6,936 bases of DNA, taken from NCBI GenBank assembly GCA_937893785.1, contig CALCSP010000752.1, positions 1 to 6,936 on the forward strand, in the 5' to 3' direction. Below are positions 6,367 to 6,936 of this stretch, one piece after another. Position 1 is the first letter of the stretch, and every line of letters begins with the position of its first letter. Source of the stretch: an uncultured Verrucomicrobiales bacterium (GTDB lineage: Bacteria; Verrucomicrobiota; Verrucomicrobiia; Verrucomicrobiales; DEV007). The position numbers and the translations under genes were made by a program. The notes under the pieces are model-generated. The model did not search any database, had not been told where the DNA came from, and saw nothing but the letters and a program-made list of their open reading frames with translations.

Positions 6367-6936
6367 TCATTGACCATGGGAATGACCACTATTTTCGTTG
6401 AGGTTGGCAAAAATCAACCGCCCAGCACTTGTCGGCAGAGTTCCAGAAACAATGACTTCAACAGTTTCCCCAAGCTTCTGAGCCGCTTCGTTGACGACAA
6501 TCATTCTACCATCTGGCAGGTAACCGACGGCCTGATTTTCATCTTTTCCTTCCTTCATAAGGGTCAGTTCGAGATGATCCCCTGGCTTTACAGCTGGTCG
6601 CAATGCGCGAGCGAGATCATTAAAATTGAGAACCTTGACTCCCTGAAGCTTGGCCACTTTGCCAAGGTTGGCATCATTTGTTGCAATCTTGGCATAAAGC
6701 TGTCGAGCTAGCTGTATAAGCTTGGTATCAACAAGCTCCTCTGATTCCATGCGGGACTCGTGAATGCTGACTTGAAGGTGCGGTGCTTGTTTGAGTTTCT
6801 CAATTGCCTCAAGCCCACGGTTGCCACGTTCCGATTTGATCGCGTTGGGAGTATCTGCAAGTACGTGCAATTCGTCTAGGACGAAACGCGGGATAATGAT
6901 TGTGCCTCCGAGGAAGCCGGTTTCGCAGACATCGGG
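6367..6936 (-). CDS. PIN/TRAM-domain protein, YacL type (5' truncated)
   Basis: The frame is open to the window edge, giving the last 189 residues of a protein whose N-terminus lies outside. The visible part begins PDVCETGFLGGTIIIPRFVL, the second half of a PIN nuclease fold, continues with DELHVLAD, VDTKLIQLA and TNDANLGKVAKLQGVKVLN, and ends with a TRAM domain (from about AVKPGDHLELTL through GRLIFANL). The acidic residues of VLDEL, VDTK and TND are the expected metal-binding positions of PIN nucleases; the first conserved Asp is outside. Full-length relatives (B. subtilis YacL-like) carry several N-terminal membrane helices before the PIN domain, which would make this a membrane-bound, probably RNA-directed protein; this cannot be checked here. 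A TTG in the frame at 6870 is not the true start because PIN sequence continues upstream of it. It is the first visible gene of the minus-strand cluster. Confidence 0.93.
   Translation of the reverse strand, partial: PDVCETGFLGGTIIIPRFVLDELHVLADTPNAIKSERGNRGLEAIEKLKQAPHLQVSIHESRMESEELVDTKLIQLARQLYAKIATNDANLGKVAKLQGVKVLNFNDLARALRPAVKPGDHLELTLMKEGKDENQAVGYLPDGRMIVVNEAAQKLGETVEVIVSGTLPTSAGRLIFANLNENSGHSHGQ

Noticed and set aside
6160..6711. Plus-strand open frame of 183 residues
   Set aside because: It runs antisense through the start of the membrane protein and into the PIN/TRAM gene, whose minus-strand reading is certain; its translation has no domain-like features.

Overview
The window looks like a chromosomal piece of a moderately AT-rich bacterium, probably from the Verrucomicrobia/PVC side and possibly a marine Opitutae-like lineage. 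This is inferred from three things. First, there is a pseudopilin of the 'prepilin N-terminal plus DG motif' type that is greatly expanded in Verrucomicrobia, Planctomycetes and Lentisphaerae. Second, the preceding gene ends in a tail (squared-off beta domain ending FRFYRLRR) typical of secreted verrucomicrobial proteins. Third, none of the six visible gene starts has a Shine-Dalgarno sequence. No rRNA, tRNA, CRISPR, transposase or phage gene is visible, and no gene looks broken. The assignment to a phylum is an inference from gene style, not from a marker gene.

Left half (+ strand, 1-3239). The 3' end of a secreted protein gene is followed 22 bases later by a complete type IV pilin-like pseudopilin. 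Next comes a secreted DUF6607-family protein of unknown function. A 238-base intergenic region then holds the densest regulatory signal of the window: two inverted repeats and a strong match to the Fur box (15 of 19 positions) lying on a perfect TATAAT. It leads into an AraC-family regulator whose layout resembles the siderophore-responsive PchR group. Together this suggests iron-controlled expression of the regulator, perhaps with the DUF6607 protein as a neighbour in the same physiology.

Right half (- strand, 6936-3272). Four genes in one direction converge on the AraC gene. In transcription order they are a PIN/TRAM-domain protein of the YacL type (5' end outside the window), an unrecognised membrane-anchored protein, a deoxyribose-phosphate aldolase (deoC) of the long, eukaryote-like type, and an exported DUF1343/NamZ exo-N-acetylmuramidase. 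Gaps are 97, 61 and 6 bases, so at least deoC and namZ are probably co-transcribed. DeoC and NamZ could both serve recycling of macromolecules: DeoC takes deoxyribose-5-phosphate from DNA nucleosides, and NamZ releases MurNAc from peptidoglycan chains.

No clearly new system is evident. The most promising leads are the Fur-box/AraC/DUF6607 neighbourhood with its unexplained 24-bp palindrome, the deoC-namZ pairing, and the unknown membrane protein between the PIN/TRAM gene and deoC.
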